Positions 41,146-52,121 are shown, numbered from the stretch's first letter. The stretch: DNA of 64,000 nucleotides from Erinaceus europaeus (GCF_950295315.1 NC_080171.1:92303516-92367515); one strand, 5' to 3'. Numbers and translations are program-made. Notes: generated by a model from the sequence alone, not told the origin.

Positions 41146-41744
41146 AAAATAATCTGATACATTATTGTATAAAAAAAAGTGAATGTCAGAACAGGATATT
41201 CTCTGAAAACATTTACATTAACAGTGTTTGTGAACATTTGTGTTTTAATTTTAGGCTATCAAAGTATAAACATGGTCTTTTAGTAAGGGGGGACTTGAAG
41301 GGTTTTGTATATCTGCATTTTATGCATCTTTCTGTAAGCATGCACACACACGTGGATGTGTGTAGTGTGTGTGTGTGTGTTTGTGTATCTGTCCTTAAAA
41401 ATACAAGCAATTTGTAAATTCATAAGAAATCATAAGTCCCTAACTAACTTGCATTGCCAAATGGAATGTAATATAGTTCTGAAAGTTCTTTGAGAACTAT
41501 AACCTGAGACATATCTATGTGGTTGTTTTGCTATGATCTGAGTGATATGTGAGTTCATGTCTTCATTAGACATCGTTCTTGCACCACCAGCCTGACCTGT
41601 CTGACTTGTTACTAAGGTAATTAGAATTGGACTGGCTCTTAGTCTCTTCCCACAGCCTATAGGTGGACCAAATATTTTCGATTTCAGCACTGAGTATACA
41701 TGACTTTGGTCAAACTTTGCATTCTTTGCTTTTCTTTACTGCAG
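41146..41744. other. Unrecognised intron DNA with (GT)n
   Basis: A GT-rich tract lies at about 41356-41385. The remainder before exon w19 is unassigned. Confidence 0.5.
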
Positions 41745-41909
41745 GTAGCAGGTCAGCAGCAGGAGATGACTGCATTGGACCAGCAATTAGAACATCAAAG
41801 AGAGGAACTACATCTACTCCAGAACAGCATGGTCCAGGCTAAAACTGATCTCCAGGAAGCTCTGAGGCTGGGAGAAAATGAAGTAATAGAGAAATGTAAT
41901 CACATTAGG
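41745..41909 (+). CDS. CNTRL: CNTRL exon w19
   Basis: The acceptor is TTTTCTTTACTGCAG and the donor ATTAG|GGTATGT read as AGG|GTATGT. Fifty-five codons, phase 0 to 0, residues 1037-1091. They run from VAGQQQEMTALDQQLE to EKCNHIR. Gln-rich coiled coil with SMVQAKTDLQEALRLGE conserved. Confidence 0.95.
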
Positions 41910-42237
41910 GTATGTTTTTTCGATGTTTTCATAACAGCCTCAATACGGTGTTAGAGACTGATTTTGAGATCTTTATTGATTCTCCACAAATACTAATGTA
42001 AAGCCCCAAATCCTGACCCTCAGCAATAACTGGTATTAACTGTGGATGCCAAACATAGCTGTCCCCTGATGTTTTCAGGACCTGTTCAAGGTTTTCCTGC
42101 TTCTGTGCTTTTCTTTTTTTTTTCTCTTTTTTTCTCCCTCCATTTCTCCTTCTGTCCCTCCCTCCCTCCCTCTAATCTTTCCTGTCTTTCTTTCTTCATC
42201 TTTTTTAAAAAATTTTTTTATCTGTGACTTCTCATTT
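41910..42237. other. Unrecognised intron DNA, CT-rich
   Basis: A decaying SINE may lie at 42080-42200 (TCCCTCCCTCCCTC). No firm call. Confidence 0.4.
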
Positions 42238-42390
42238 TTTTTTAAAGATTTTATTTACTTATTAATGAGAAAGATAGGAGAGAGAGAAAGAACCAGACAT
42301 CACTCTGGTACATATGCTGCTGGGGATTGAACTCAGGACCTCATGCTTGAGAGTCTGATGCTCTATCCACTGAGCCACCTCCCGGACCAC
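42238..42390 (-). mobile_element. SINE-D, near consensus
   Basis: AAAGATTTTATTTACTTATT, CAGACATCACTCTGGTACAT and CCACCTCCCGGACCAC. Confidence 0.95.
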
Positions 42391-42404
42391 CTTCATCTTT
42401 TTTT

Positions 42405-42616
42405 ATTTTTTTTTTGTTTAATTATCTTTTATTTATTTGATAGAGAAATTTAGTGGGGAGGGGGCGATAGAGAGGGAGAGAGAGAGACTCCTGTAACACT
42501 GCTTCACCACTCGCAAAACTTCCCTCCTACAGGTGGGGTCTGGGGGCTCAAAGCCAGGTCCTTGCACTTTGTAACTAACATATGCTCTCAACCAGGTGTG
42601 CTACCACCCAGTCCCT
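42405..42616 (-). mobile_element. SINE-B
   Basis: TAACACTGCTTCACCACTCG and CTCAACCAGGTGTGCTACCA. Confidence 0.92.
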
Positions 42617-42679
42617 CTTCCTTTCTCTTTCTTTCTTTTCTATTCTTTCCTCCTTTAGTGTTGCTATATTTTTGTTTTT

Positions 42680-42836
42680 TCATATTTTTATTATTTAAAA
42701 TAAATAGAGAGACATAGAAGGAGAGATCAGAACACTACTCAGCTCTGGCTTATGGTGGTGCTGGGAATTGAACCTGGGAACTTAGATCTGTAAGCATAAA
42801 AGCTTTGCATAACCATTATGCTGTCTCCCCAGCCCC
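42680..42836 (-). mobile_element. SINE-C with extended tail
   Basis: CTACTCAGCTCTGGCTTATGG, GGAATTGAACCTGGGAAC and CCATTATGCTGTCTCCCCAG, preceded by a purine segment not in other C copies. Confidence 0.85.
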
Positions 42837-42929
42837 TCTGTCCCTTTCTTATAATCTTTCTTCTCCAGGAAATTCTTTTCTGAACCTACCACCTATCTCC
42901 TTTCTCTTTCTCTCTTGCTTGAGGATTTT

Positions 42930-43115
42930 TTTTTTAACATTCTTCAGATCATTTTATTGGGGGATTAATAGTTTACAGTATAGTTGTTGACACATGGGTA
43001 CAATTTGTCATCTCCCCATGACAGGTGTCTATAAAACCTCTCACTCCCAGTTTAGGTCCTTTTCCACCATCATGCACCAGGACCTCCCACCTCCTCCTAG
43101 GGCCTACCATTTTCC
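42930..43115 (-). mobile_element. Element F, 3' end
   Basis: CATTTTATTGGGGGATTAATA (inverse of an AATAAAATG end), CATCTCCCCATGACAGGTGT and CTTTTCCACCATCATGC, shared with 60115. Confidence 0.72.
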
Positions 43116-43364
43116 ATGGCCTAATGTTGAGCCGCTAAAATAACTTTTCATTACATTGGAAGTCATTTCTCTTCTGAGATTAGTAACATTCTGGACATAT
43201 TTCCTAAGGCACCTTAATCTTTGTTGCATCATTTTCATGAGGGACTAAATCTCCTAGGGACAGGAAACAGGTCTGAATCAGACCTTTTATTTTCCACTAC
43301 AACACATCACCTTGAATATAGTGAACACTATGTATACATACCGATGCAAAAAACAGCACGTTAC
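43116..43364. other. Unrecognised intron DNA
   Basis: Nothing recognised. It may continue element F with decay. Confidence 0.4.
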
Positions 43365-43490
43365 TGGACTGGAGCGAGAGCTCACCTGGGAAGCTACCTT
43401 CTTTGCCATATGCACAAACCAGGTCCCAGCCCCTGACATACCACACAGCTTTGTGACATTGGAGGAAGCTTCCCTATTTGAAAAAAGTTA
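43365..43490 (+). mobile_element. Uncommon tRNA-type SINE
   Basis: GGAGCGAGAGCTCACCTGGG (A-box-like), GCCATATGCACAAACCAGG and CCACACAGCTTTGTGAC. No second clear copy here. Confidence 0.45.
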
Positions 43491-43730
43491 GCCCAGAGTG
43501 TCCCAGTAACAGTAACAGCAACAACAAAGGAAAACGGCACATTACTTTCTTTTGCTATTCAGAAATAAATGAACATTAAATATGGTGCTATTCTTCACAT
43601 AGAGGCAAAAAGTGAGCTTGTTTCCAACTTAGAATTTCTTTTGAATATGACAGTAAGTAACAAATTATTTTAAAGCAATTTATGTTCATAAATTTTTTTA
43701 AAGAGGTTAACTTATTTATTGTTTCCACAG

Positions 43731-43890
43731 GAAGTAAAATCTCTTCTGGAAGAACTGAGTTTTCAGAAAGGAGAACTGAATGTTCAGGTTAATGAAAAAA
43801 AAACTCAACTTGTACTTATAAAGCAGGAAATTGAAAAAGAGGAAAAAAATCTCCAGGTAGTTGTAGTACAGATGTCTAACCATAAAACTG
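43731..43890 (+). CDS. CNTRL: CNTRL exon w20
   Basis: The acceptor is TTATTGTTTCCACAG and the donor AACTG|GTAAGT. Residues 1092-1144, from EVKSLLEELSFQKGE to QMSNHKT, leaving with 1 nt. IKQEIEKEEKNLQVV is a regular charged heptad run. Confidence 0.95.
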
Positions 43891-44225
43891 GTAAGTTTTA
43901 AAGAAAGCCATCAGGTAAAGTTTGAGACTGGTCACAGAAAAGGATATCAAAATTCTATTAAAGTCTAACTTACTTGTAATAGCAAAGAAACATAGATTAT
44001 AAAAATAATGTGCTCTTAATTTCTACCACTCAACTTGGTAAGGCTTACTTAAAAGCAAAATAATCATGCTTATTGCTGGCCAGAAAAAAATAGCACTTTT
44101 CACCTATTTATTGAACTATAATTTGGAACACTCTTATGTCTTAAAACTCTTAAAATCCACATCTTTTGAAGCATATAGCCCATTTCTAGTTATTTAGAGA
44201 GAATAAGCATTTATTTTATTTTATT
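43891..44225. other. Unrecognised AT-rich intron DNA
   Basis: Nothing recognised. Confidence 0.5.
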
Positions 44226-44340
44226 TTTTTCTACTAGAGCACTGCTCAGATCTGGCATATATATGGTGGTGCAGGGGACTTTGGAGCTTCAGCCATGAGA
44301 GTCTGTTTGCATAACCATTATGCTATCTACTCCTGTCCAG
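44226..44340 (-). mobile_element. SINE-C, B box damaged
   Basis: GAGCACTGCTCAGATCTGGC and CATAACCATTATGCTATCTA. GATTGAACC between them is deleted. Confidence 0.85.
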
Positions 44341-44410
44341 AATAAGCATTTATATGTGTATCAGATATATATATATATATGTATTTTTTTTTTTTAAGAA
44401 AACTAAACCT

Positions 44411-44622
44411 AGGGGCATTGTGGTGACGCACCTGGTTGAGCACACAAGGACTCGGGCTCTAGTCCCTGGTCCCCGCCTGCAGGGGAAAGTTTCATGAGTG
44501 GTGAAGCAGGGCCGTCTCTCTGTCTTTCGTCCTCTCTATCTCACCCTTCCCTCTTGATTTCTGGCTGTTTTTATCCAATAAGTAAATAGACATAATTTTA
44601 AAAGATTAAAAAAAAAAGAAAG
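44411..44622 (+). mobile_element. SINE-B
   Basis: GTGGTGACGCACCTGGTTGA, CCTGCAGGGGAAAGTTTCAT, TTTATCCAATAAGTAAATAG. Confidence 0.92.
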
Positions 44623-44742
44623 AAAACTAAGCCTTTATTACTCTGCTACACAGAGTAAACCACCACTTAAGTTGGTTGCTTACCAAAAAAAAAATGGGGG
44701 AACAAAATTTAAAATTCATATTTTTAGCATTTTTGTGAATTT

Positions 44743-44876
44743 TTAAAGATTTACCTTAGAAAGAAAGAGAGACTAGAGGACCACTCCACTCTTAAAACAT
44801 GTGGTGCTGGAGATTCAACTCAGGACCCCACTCAGGCAAGCTTTTGCTCTATCTGCTGGACCACCTTCCTGGCTGC
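44743..44876 (-). mobile_element. SINE-D, diverged
   Basis: AAAGATTTACCTTAGAAAG, GAGATTCAACTCAGGACC and CTGGACCACCTTCCTGGC. Confidence 0.78.
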
Positions 44877-44919
44877 ATAATTTTTTAATATCTAGTGGCA
44901 CGTAAAAATACTCATGAGT

Positions 44920-45135
44920 ACGTGGCACGAAGCACAAGGACTGGCATAAGGATCCCGGTTCGAGCCCCAGCTCTCCACCTGCAGGAGAGTCGCTTCACAG
45001 GTGGTGAGGCGGGTCTGCATATCTCTCTGTCATATCTAACAACAACAGCATCAATGGGAACAATGATAATAAGTACAACAATAAAAAAAAAGAACAAGGG
45101 CAACAAAGGGGAGAATAAATAAATAAATATAAAAA
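44920..45135 (+). mobile_element. SINE-A, 5' truncated, short CT block
   Basis: Starts at GTGGCACGAAGCACAAGGAC. GGTTCGAGCCCCAGCTCTCC and AACAAGGGCAACAAAGG follow. Confidence 0.9.
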
Positions 45136-45229
45136 AATAAAATAACACTCATGAGGAGAATGAAAAAATAGATTAAAAACTGACTATTGAATATACTTTC
45201 TGTTTATTTTCTTTGTGTGGAAAAAAAAT

Positions 45230-45262
<33 letters not shown>
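45230..45262. repeat. (GT)n microsatellite
   Basis: About 14 GT units ending GCGCATGCACGAGCG. Confidence 0.95.
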
Positions 45263-45263
<1 letters not shown>

Positions 45264-45444
45264 ATGCACGAGCGTATACTCAGACTCTTGTAGGTGAAAG
45301 AAAGCACATTAATTTTTGGTGGGATAGGAATGATCTTTGATTAGCAGGATAGTGAATGATTTTTATTTTTTAACCAAATCCTCTATAGTGAAAAAAAAAT
45401 TTCCATGCTAAGGAAAAATACTAAGAAAAATAGTTAAATATATG

Positions 45445-45565
45445 GGGGCATATGCATGGCACTCGAGTCTTAGCAGCCCATAGACGTGCTATAGCACTGG
45501 GACAGTCTCTGGTGCTGTGATGTCTCTGTCCTCTCTGCCTCTCTTATTTCAAATAAATAACTAAG
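45445..45565 (+). mobile_element. SINE-I
   Basis: GGCATATGCATGGCACTCGAG, ACAGTCTCTGGTGCTGTGATG and CTCTGCCTCTCTTATTTCAAA. Confidence 0.6.
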
Positions 45566-45744
45566 TAAGCACACATGCACACATACCTAAAATAAAAATG
45601 AATGTTTGAAAAGTCAGCCCAGGAGTGGTGGGATCATCCATACATAATGCTTTTGTGCCATCCAAAAAGAAAAAAATTAGAAAAAAGCAAAATGTGTATT
45701 TCAGAGGGCAACAAACTATATAAATCTAAGCAAACAACAGTTTT

Positions 45745-46020
45745 TTTTTAATTTCTTAAAATATTTATTTTCCCTTTTGTTGCCCTTGTTTTTGTTGTTG
45801 TTGTTGTAGTTATTGATGCCATTGTTGTTAGGACAGAGAAATGGAGAGAGGAGGGTAAGACAGAGGGGAAGAGAAAGACAGACACCTGCAGACCTGCATC
45901 ACCACTTGTGAAGCAACTCCCCTGCAGGTGGGGACCTGGGGGCTCAAACTGGGATCCTTATGCCGGTCCTTGCGCTTTACGCCACGTGCGCTTAACCCGC
46001 TGCGCTACCACCAGACTCCA
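45745..46020 (-). mobile_element. SINE-A, short form
   Basis: TTTTCCCTTTTGTTGCCCTTG to CGCTGCGCTACCACCAGACTC. Both ends intact. Confidence 0.95.
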
Positions 46021-46212
46021 AGCAAACAACATTTTTAAGTTTTTTCTATTTTGGTTAATTTTTTTATTTATATAAATGCACTCAGTTCATTCTTTTGTGT
46101 ATGAGGTATGCATTTAAGAGCTAGGTCTAAGTCAACATAGCATTTTCTGTTTCATTTTATAAATGTCTCCTGACTTTACTTACTAGTGTGAACCCTGCTT
46201 TGTTTCTGTCAG

Positions 46213-46328
46213 AATTAAAAAATATTCTGGACATGTTGCAACTTGAAAATAATGAGCTGCAAGATTTGAGGCTACAGCATGACCAAAAGGTGTCTGAGTT
46301 AGAGAAGACCCAAGTTGAAATACTAGAG
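46213..46328 (+). CDS. CNTRL: CNTRL exon w21
   Basis: The acceptor is CTTTGTTTCTGTCAG and the donor CTAGAG|GTAATA. Residues 1145-1183, from ELKNILDMLQLENNE to KTQVEILE. It ends in phase 0. It lies only 81 bp before w22. Confidence 0.95.
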
Positions 46329-46409
46329 GTAATAAACAGAACTGTTTGCCCTTAGTAAACTGCAGTCCTTCTCTTTCAGCATGTTTGAATCTTCTTTTAT
46401 CTGGTTTAG

Positions 46410-46627
46410 GAGAAGCTGGAGTTAGAGAATTTGCAACAGACAGCCCTGCAGAAGAAAGGGGAAATAGAATGGCAGAAGCAGCTCCTCGAGAGAAACAAAC
46501 GGGAAATCGAGCACTTATCTGCTGAGACACAAGCATTACAGTCATGTGTTCAGTCTTTGAGCAGTGAAAAAAAAGATCTCGAGGAGAAATGTGACAGCTG
46601 GGAAAAGAAGTTGACACAAACCAGACG
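46410..46627 (+). CDS. CNTRL: CNTRL exon w22
   Basis: The acceptor is TTTTATCTGGTTTAG and the donor AGACG|GTGAGA. Residues 1184-1255, from EKLELENLQQTALQKK to WEKKLTQTR, leaving with 2 nt. EIEWQKQLLERNKREIE is a near-exact family match. Confidence 0.95.
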
Positions 46628-46757
46628 GTGAGAGCAAAACCAGATAAAAGTTGCAGCAGCATGTATTAAAAAGGCTAAAGCATTATTTTAAAATTGTATA
46701 ATGCTAGAATGATAACATTGGAAGAGTTTGTCAGTTAGTTTAAAAGTCAGATACTGA

Positions 46758-46960
46758 GGGCCAGGTGGTGGCTCACTTGGCAGAGCATATATACATGCTA
46801 CAAAGCACAAGGACCTAAGTTCAAGCCCCTAATCTCTTCACCTGCCAGGGGAAAGTTTCATGAGTGGTAAAGCAGTGGTAAAGCTATCTCTTTCCTCCTC
46901 TCTCTCTATCTCCCCCTTCCAACTCAGTTTCTTTCTGTCTCTTTCCAATATATAAAATTA
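46758..46960 (+). mobile_element. SINE-B, diverged
   Basis: GGGCCAGGTGGTGGCTCACTT, GTTCAAGCCCCTAATCTC and a duplicated AGTGGTAAAGC. Confidence 0.88.
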
Positions 46961-46969
46961 TTGTTTTTT

Positions 46970-47302
46970 ATTTTATTACTATTTTTTATTGTTGCCAGGG
47001 TTATCACCGAGGCTTGGTGCCAGCACTACAAATCCACGGCTCCTGGTGGCCATTCCCCCCATTTTTTCTCCCCTCTTTCTACTTTATTTTTATTTGATAG
47101 CACAGAGAGAAATTGAGAGGGAAGGTAGATAGAGAAGGAGGGAGAAAGATAGGAAAGATAGACACCTGTAGACCTGCTCATGAAGCATCCACACTTCATA
47201 GTATCAAGGTGGAGAGCAGGGGCTCAAATCCAGGTCCTTGTGCATGTACTTAACATGTGTATGTACTTCACTGGATGTTCTGCACCGCCACCCAGCCCCC
47301 CA
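46970..47302 (-). mobile_element. SINE-A, long form
   Basis: TTGTTGCCAGGGTTATCACCG, CACTACAAATCCACGGCTCC, TGCACCGCCACCCAGCCCC. Confidence 0.9.
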
Positions 47303-47339
47303 TAGATTTATATAAAATTTAAAAAGATGAAAGAATTTG

Positions 47340-47640
47340 TGTCAGAAGAAAAATTCAAACATTTGCATGCTGGAAGATCTGTCCACCCCACTTTTAGGCA
47401 TTTGCTCTTAAGTGAAAATATATACCCATGAAGAAAATGCACGTACATTAATGTTCAGAATAGCTTTGCTAGCAATGACCCCGAACTGGAAAGAACATAA
47501 ATATACATTAGCTAGTGAACAGATAGGGAAAAAATGTGCACACACATACCATGAAATAGACTACTCAGCAATAAGAAGAATGCAGTATTGATTCTATTTA
47601 TGGAGAAGAGTGCACACTCATGATTGTCTTAGGGACAAAT
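47340..47640 (+). mobile_element. Old L1 ORF2 3' fossil
   Basis: CCACCCCACTTTTAGGCATTT, AATGTTCAGAATAGCTTTGC, AACTGGAAAGAACATAAATA and ATAGACTACTCAGCAATAAG follow the terminal L1 ORF2 order. Confidence 0.7.
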
Positions 47641-47976
47641 TCTCATACATACAGTTGTGATTCCTACTTACTTATTCATCAGAAGCTAGCAGACCATTCT
47701 AGTCTCTCAGATTATTGGAGTTCTGGATACTATCCATGTTTTTAACCTTCATTTTATAGAAGTTCAATATAGTGTGCCTGTTTTTTCAAAACTTCCTATT
47801 TGAAAAACTTAAATAAGATTGAAAATTAGGTGAAGAAGCCTATGTTTTTTGGGGACTTAGTAATCATGCAGACTCTAACCACATTGCACAAGTGTATTTA
47901 TTCCTCAGTTGTCGCTTATGTGTGCCTGAGCTTTTTAAAATTTGTCATCCTGACTTCCTGTCTACTTGTATGGTAG
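47641..47976. other. Unrecognised intron DNA before exon w23
   Basis: No repeat recognised. Confidence 0.5.
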
Positions 47977-48134
47977 GGTTTTAACAGCTACAGAAGAGAA
48001 CAGCAAAATGGAGCAATCAAACCTAGAAACATTACAATTGGATGTCAGAAAACTGCAGCAGGAATTGGACCGACTAAAGAGAGACAAGCTCTCAATGCAT
48101 AAAGACATTGCGGCAATGCAGCAACAGCTACAAG
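47977..48134 (+). CDS. CNTRL: CNTRL exon w23
   Basis: The acceptor is CTACTTGTATGGTAG. The donor CAAG|GTCTGA is weak (C at +3, T at +4). Residues 1256-1308, from RVLTATEENSKMEQ to AAMQQQLQ. If the donor is not used, translation ends five residues later (GLRHD, then a stop). Phase and the human match (LQ-EKREAVNS) support the splice. Confidence 0.92.
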
Positions 48135-49045
48135 GTCTGAGGCACGACTAGAAAGATGTGGCGGTTTTCTTGTTGTTACATTCTTTTTTAAATGTTTTGG
48201 TTTTTATTACAGAAATAATTGATGCTATTGTACGTGAATTGTCACATTAGAAGTGACATCGATGTTAAAATCAGGTTGTGGTGATGTTGAACAACTCTGT
48301 AAATACACGAGAAGCCAGTAAATTGTATACTTAGTTGAGATGTGTGGTATGTGATATTTCAGAAACTGTTCATTTTCCTTAGAGGCCAGGTAAAAAATAG
48401 TGAAAAGATAGGAAAAAATTATAACTCACCTAATGCCACAGTTCCAATAGTAAATGTCCTTCTACATTTTTTGGTCTGTGTGTAATTTTAGAAACCAAAA
48501 TGAGATACTTGTTTTGAGTTTTGTTTGCATTCTGCCACCTCCTTGTAACAGTTTTAGGAGTAGAAACTAATATTTTACCCATTTACATTTGAGGTAACTT
48601 CACCTTAGTTCCTTTGTGACTTGCTTTAAGTGGCATTTTCAAATTCACACAGACAATAATGTACAAAACTAGTGTAGATAGAAAATTTGTTCCCAAATTG
48701 TCTTCCTGAAAGATTGCCCCAAATTTAGATTTTGATCAGCACTGTAGAAGGTGCCTGTTTGTAAGCCAGGTACTTTATTAACACTAAAGATTACCTATAA
48801 ACTTTTTTATTGTGAGAATTTGACATTGTATATCTTTTACTCCAAACTGAGACCTGAATTTTACATGGAGCTCTTTCGGCTTTTAGTAAAGTAGCATGGC
48901 ATGGTCATATATTTAACAAAAATCATCTTAAAATTCACTTCCACTCTGTTTTCAAGGGTGGGGGAAAGATAGTGAAAATAAAGATATTACATATATATAC
49001 ATATATATATGTGTTTCTTATTTTATGTGGATATTATTTTTGTAG
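48135..49045. other. SINE-free intron between w23 and w24
   Basis: About 0.9 kb with no young repeat. An eroded MIR may lie at 48540-48660 (ATTTTACCCATTTACATTTGAGG). TA-rich steps lie near 48985-49010. Confidence 0.45.
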
Positions 49046-49119
49046 AAAAAAGAGAAGCAGTAAACTCACTGCAAGAAGAACTAGTTGATTCCCAAGAGGA
49101 TTTAAGTTTAATAAGACAG
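49046..49119 (+). CDS. CNTRL: CNTRL exon w24 (74 nt)
   Basis: The acceptor is TATTATTTTTGTAG and the donor GACAG|GTAAGC. It is the second-shortest exon here. Residues 1309-1333, EKREAVNSLQEELVDSQED to LIRQ. It enters after 1 nt carried from w23 and ends in phase 0. Confidence 0.93.
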
Positions 49120-49140
49120 GTAAGCTTAACAGATGTAATC

Positions 49141-49313
49141 TAGGAAGACTAAGTGGTGGCACATTACAGTGCACAGGGACCTGGGTTCAAGCCCCAGGTC
49201 CCCACCTACAAGGGGGAAAATTTCACAAGTGGTGAAGGTCTTCAGATAACTGTCTCCCCCCCCCCACCACAATTTCTGTCTCCACCCAATAATAAATAAA
49301 CAATTCTTTAAAA
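49141..49313 (+). mobile_element. SINE-B, shortened
   Basis: ACTAAGTGGTGGCACATTAC, GGTTCAAGCCCCAGGTCCCC, CACCCAATAATAAATAAAC. Confidence 0.88.
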
Positions 49314-49323
49314 ATGTAATCTA

Positions 49324-49610
49324 GGGAGTCGGGCAGTAGTGCAGTGGGTTAAGCACAGGAGGTGCAAAGTGCAAGGACTGGTGTAAGGATCCCGGTTTGA
49401 GCCCCCAGCTCCCCACCTGCAGGGGAGTCGCTTTACAGGTGGTAAAGCAGGTCTGCAGGTGTCTGTCTTTCTCTCCCCCTCTGTCCTCCCCTCCTCTCTC
49501 CATTTCTCTCTGCCCTATTCGACAACAACGACATTAGTAGCAACAACAATAATAACTACAACAATAACCGAGGGCAACAAAAGGGAATAAATATTAAAAA
49601 AAAAAAAATT
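49324..49610 (+). mobile_element. SINE-A, short form
   Basis: GGAGTCGGGCAGTAGTGCAG, GGTTTGAGCCCCCAGCTCC, GAGGGCAACAAAAGGGAATAA. The flanking repeat AATGTAATCTAG at about 49313 resembles AGATGTAATCTAG at 49132. Confidence 0.94.
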
Positions 49611-49837
49611 TAAACTCAAGTAACCTGGAGTTTCTTTTCACACTAACAGAGCCATTGATGCACACAAGCTTTACAAAGCAAACTTTTTCTCATTTTAGTC
49701 AACAGTAAAAATAGTCTGCTAAACAGTAAAATGTTTGGTAAAGTCTTACTCAAAGCTAGTAAGTAAATAATGTGGTTGTTAGGCCAGAGCCCAGTGTCTC
49801 AGAAATTCCACTGGTGACTGCAGAGATTAGTTGGATC
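49611..49837. other. Unrecognised intron DNA
   Basis: Nothing recognised. Confidence 0.5.
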
Positions 49838-50078
49838 ATCTTTTTTATTTTGGCTGGGTCTTTGTGCCAGCATGATTGCACTGTCACATGTGAACTGCTT
49901 TTGCTTTTGTTTGCTTTCTCTTTTAATTTTAGTTAAAAAAGGCAGAGAGGGAGAGAGGAGAGACACCACTGTACTGCTCATAAAGCTTCCTTTGGTGCTG
50001 TGCATGGGCTTAAACTCAGACAGCTACTTCAGCATGGTAAAATATAAGCTCTATTCAGTGAACTATCTTCCAGCCACA
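49838..50078 (-). mobile_element. SINE-J
   Basis: TTTTGGCTGGGTCTTTGTGCC, TTGGTGCTGTGCATGGGC, CATGGTAAAATATAAGCTC. Confidence 0.65.
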
Positions 50079-50494
50079 GATACATGGCACATATGTAGCC
50101 TCCAGAGGCTGGACTCAGATTTGATCACTCAGTGAGCTACATGTAAAAAAAAAAAAAAAAAAAAAACCAAAAACTGCCAAATTGGAGCCCCCATCTTGTC
50201 AGATATTGAATAGAGTGAATTTTTAGCCTTTGTACTTCTGATGACCAAGGTCAAGGTAAATTCAGTGTTGCCCTGTGAGAATAGTTTTGTAATTTGAGTT
50301 TCAAAATTTAGCTAAACATCTAAATTTTTCTACCTCTAGGATTCTGTGTTCCCAAGATAGATATTTAAAAAATTCATCACATGTTCTTATATTTTCTGTA
50401 TCATTCTAAGTATGGTAACTTTTTTAAGTGCTTGATTTGAAATCCTTGAACAAAGAGGTTTCTTTTCTTTATTTTCAACCTGTATAAATATTCC
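50079..50494. other. Unrecognised intron DNA with A24
   Basis: Poly(A) at about 50143-50166. The rest is unassigned. Confidence 0.5.
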
Positions 50495-50672
50495 AATAGT
50501 GCACCTAGTTGAGTGCACATGTTACAGTGCACAAGGACCCAGGTTCGAGTCCCCAGTCCCCACCTGCAGAGAAAAAGCTTCACGAGTGGTGAGGCAGGGC
50601 TGCAAGTGTCTCTCCGTCTCTGTATCCCCCTTCCTCTTGATTTCTGACTGTCTCTATCAAATAATGATATTT
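50495..50672 (+). mobile_element. SINE-B, 5' truncated
   Basis: Starts GTGCACCTAGTTGAGTGCAC. GGTTCGAGTCCCCAGTCCCC and AATAATGATA follow. Confidence 0.9.
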
Positions 50673-50994
50673 TTTTAATTAGCATTAAAATACTTTTTAA
50701 GTAGTAATTAAAGCATGACTTTGGATTCATTTTCAATGCAAATTAAACCTTACTCAAAATTCTCTTGATCTTTTTAGCTATCTGTGAAGTGAATGTTGCT
50801 TATTCCTACCTCAGTGACATAACAATTAAATTTCTGAGCACCTGAGTGTTCTTGCTGAGATGCTGATAATGTTTTATCATCTTGATTTCTTACTAAAAGA
50901 GAGGAAAGCCAGTTATTACATTGAGTTCTGAGTTAAGAGTTTTTTGTTTGATTGATTTTGTTTTTTGAGATAATAAAGGATACAGAATCTTTAT
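50673..50994. other. Unrecognised intron DNA
   Basis: Nothing recognised. Confidence 0.5.
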
Positions 50995-51198
50995 TCTTTT
51001 TTTAAAATTTATTTATTAGAGGCAGCCAGCAATATAGAAAGGGTACGGAAGGTAGAAGGGGAGGGAGAGAGAGAGACCTGAAGCACTGCTTCACCACTCA
51101 CAAAACTTTCCCCCTGCAAGTAGGGACCAGGGGCTTGAACCCAGGTCCTTTGAACATTGTAACGTGCACTCAATCAGGTATGCCAGCACCCGGCCGCC
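50995..51198 (-). mobile_element. SINE-B
   Basis: GAAGCACTGCTTCACCACTC, CTTGAACCCAGGTCCTTTG and TCAATCAGGTATGCCAGCAC. Confidence 0.9.
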
Positions 51199-51301
51199 CA
51201 GAACCTTTATTCTTCTCATTTTATGAGACTTAGATACTAGTGTGACACTGGTCACTTCTAGTGACCTTTTTAGTAGATTTAATTTGTTCTTTCTCCTACA
51301 G

Positions 51302-51490
51302 GACCTGCTGCAAACCACCAAGCATAAGGATGTGCTTCTCAGTGAGCAGTCTAGGCTCCAGAAGGGCATCAGTGAGTGGATAAAAAAGTTTGAAGACTGC
51401 CAGAAAGAAGGGGAGACAAAACAGCAACAACTTCAAGTGCTTCAGAATGAGATTGAAGAAAACAAGATGAAGCTGGCAGAACAAGAAATG
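51302..51490 (+). CDS. CNTRL: CNTRL exon w25
   Basis: The acceptor is TTCTTTCTCCTACAG and the donor GAAATG|GTACTC, which is weak at +5. Sixty-three codons, phase 0 to 0, residues 1334-1396. They run from DLLQTTKHKDVLLSE to MKLAEQEM. VLQNEIEENK is a strong match. Confidence 0.95.
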
Positions 51491-51895
51491 GTACTCTTGA
51501 TAGAGATTTCTGATTTTCCCTAAAAGGGAACACTGTTACTTGTGTGAGCTTTACCCCTCAGCAGAAACCTGCTGAGAACTACCCCCTGTGTGACTGACTT
51601 AACTGCTTTGTATAGCTAAAAGATACTTTTGATATTAATATAGACTGCAAACCACAGAACATTGGTTCAGTATAGAATCTTGGTGGCTGTGAGCCATTTG
51701 CTGCTCAGATCCTTTTCTCACAGACTTACCAAATAGTTTCTTAGATCCTGCTTGATCACCTTTGTAAAAGGAACTCACTCAGTCATCACAGACTATTATC
51801 TACTTTCTGTTGTCCTGGACTTTAATGTCCACAAATGTCCCCTCACACTGGATATTTGAGTATTTTACGACTAAGATTGTTTTTTTTTAATTCAG
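51491..51895. other. Repeat-free intron between w25 and w26
   Basis: Short intron with no SINE recognised. Confidence 0.55.
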
Positions 51896-52121
51896 ATGTC
51901 TCAAAAACTCCGGAAAGAGAGAGAAAGTGAAGAAAAGAAACTTGAAGCCAGTAAAACAGAACTGAAGGAGCAGCAGCAGCAGCTAGAAAAGGAACTAACA
52001 GACCAGAAAGGCAAACTGGACAAGGTGGTTACAGAAATGTTGGCAGCTGAAGAGCGTGTGAGGACTCTACAGGAAGAGGAAAGGAGGGGTGAGACCCTGG
52101 AGAAGACACTTTCTCAAACCA
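51896..52121 (+). CDS. CNTRL: CNTRL exon w26
   Basis: The acceptor is GTTTTTTTTTAATTCAG and the donor AACCA|GTATGT. Residues 1397-1471, from MSQKLRKERESEEKK to KTLSQT, leaving with 1 nt. By counting back from the human C-terminus, w26-w28 cover the region that I recall as needed for centrosome targeting (about 1948-2118). That boundary is from memory. Confidence 0.95.

Noticed and set aside
46183..46662. 159-residue minus-strand open frame
   Set aside because: It is antisense to CNTRL exons w21-w22 and open only because the exon codons lack the complementary stops.
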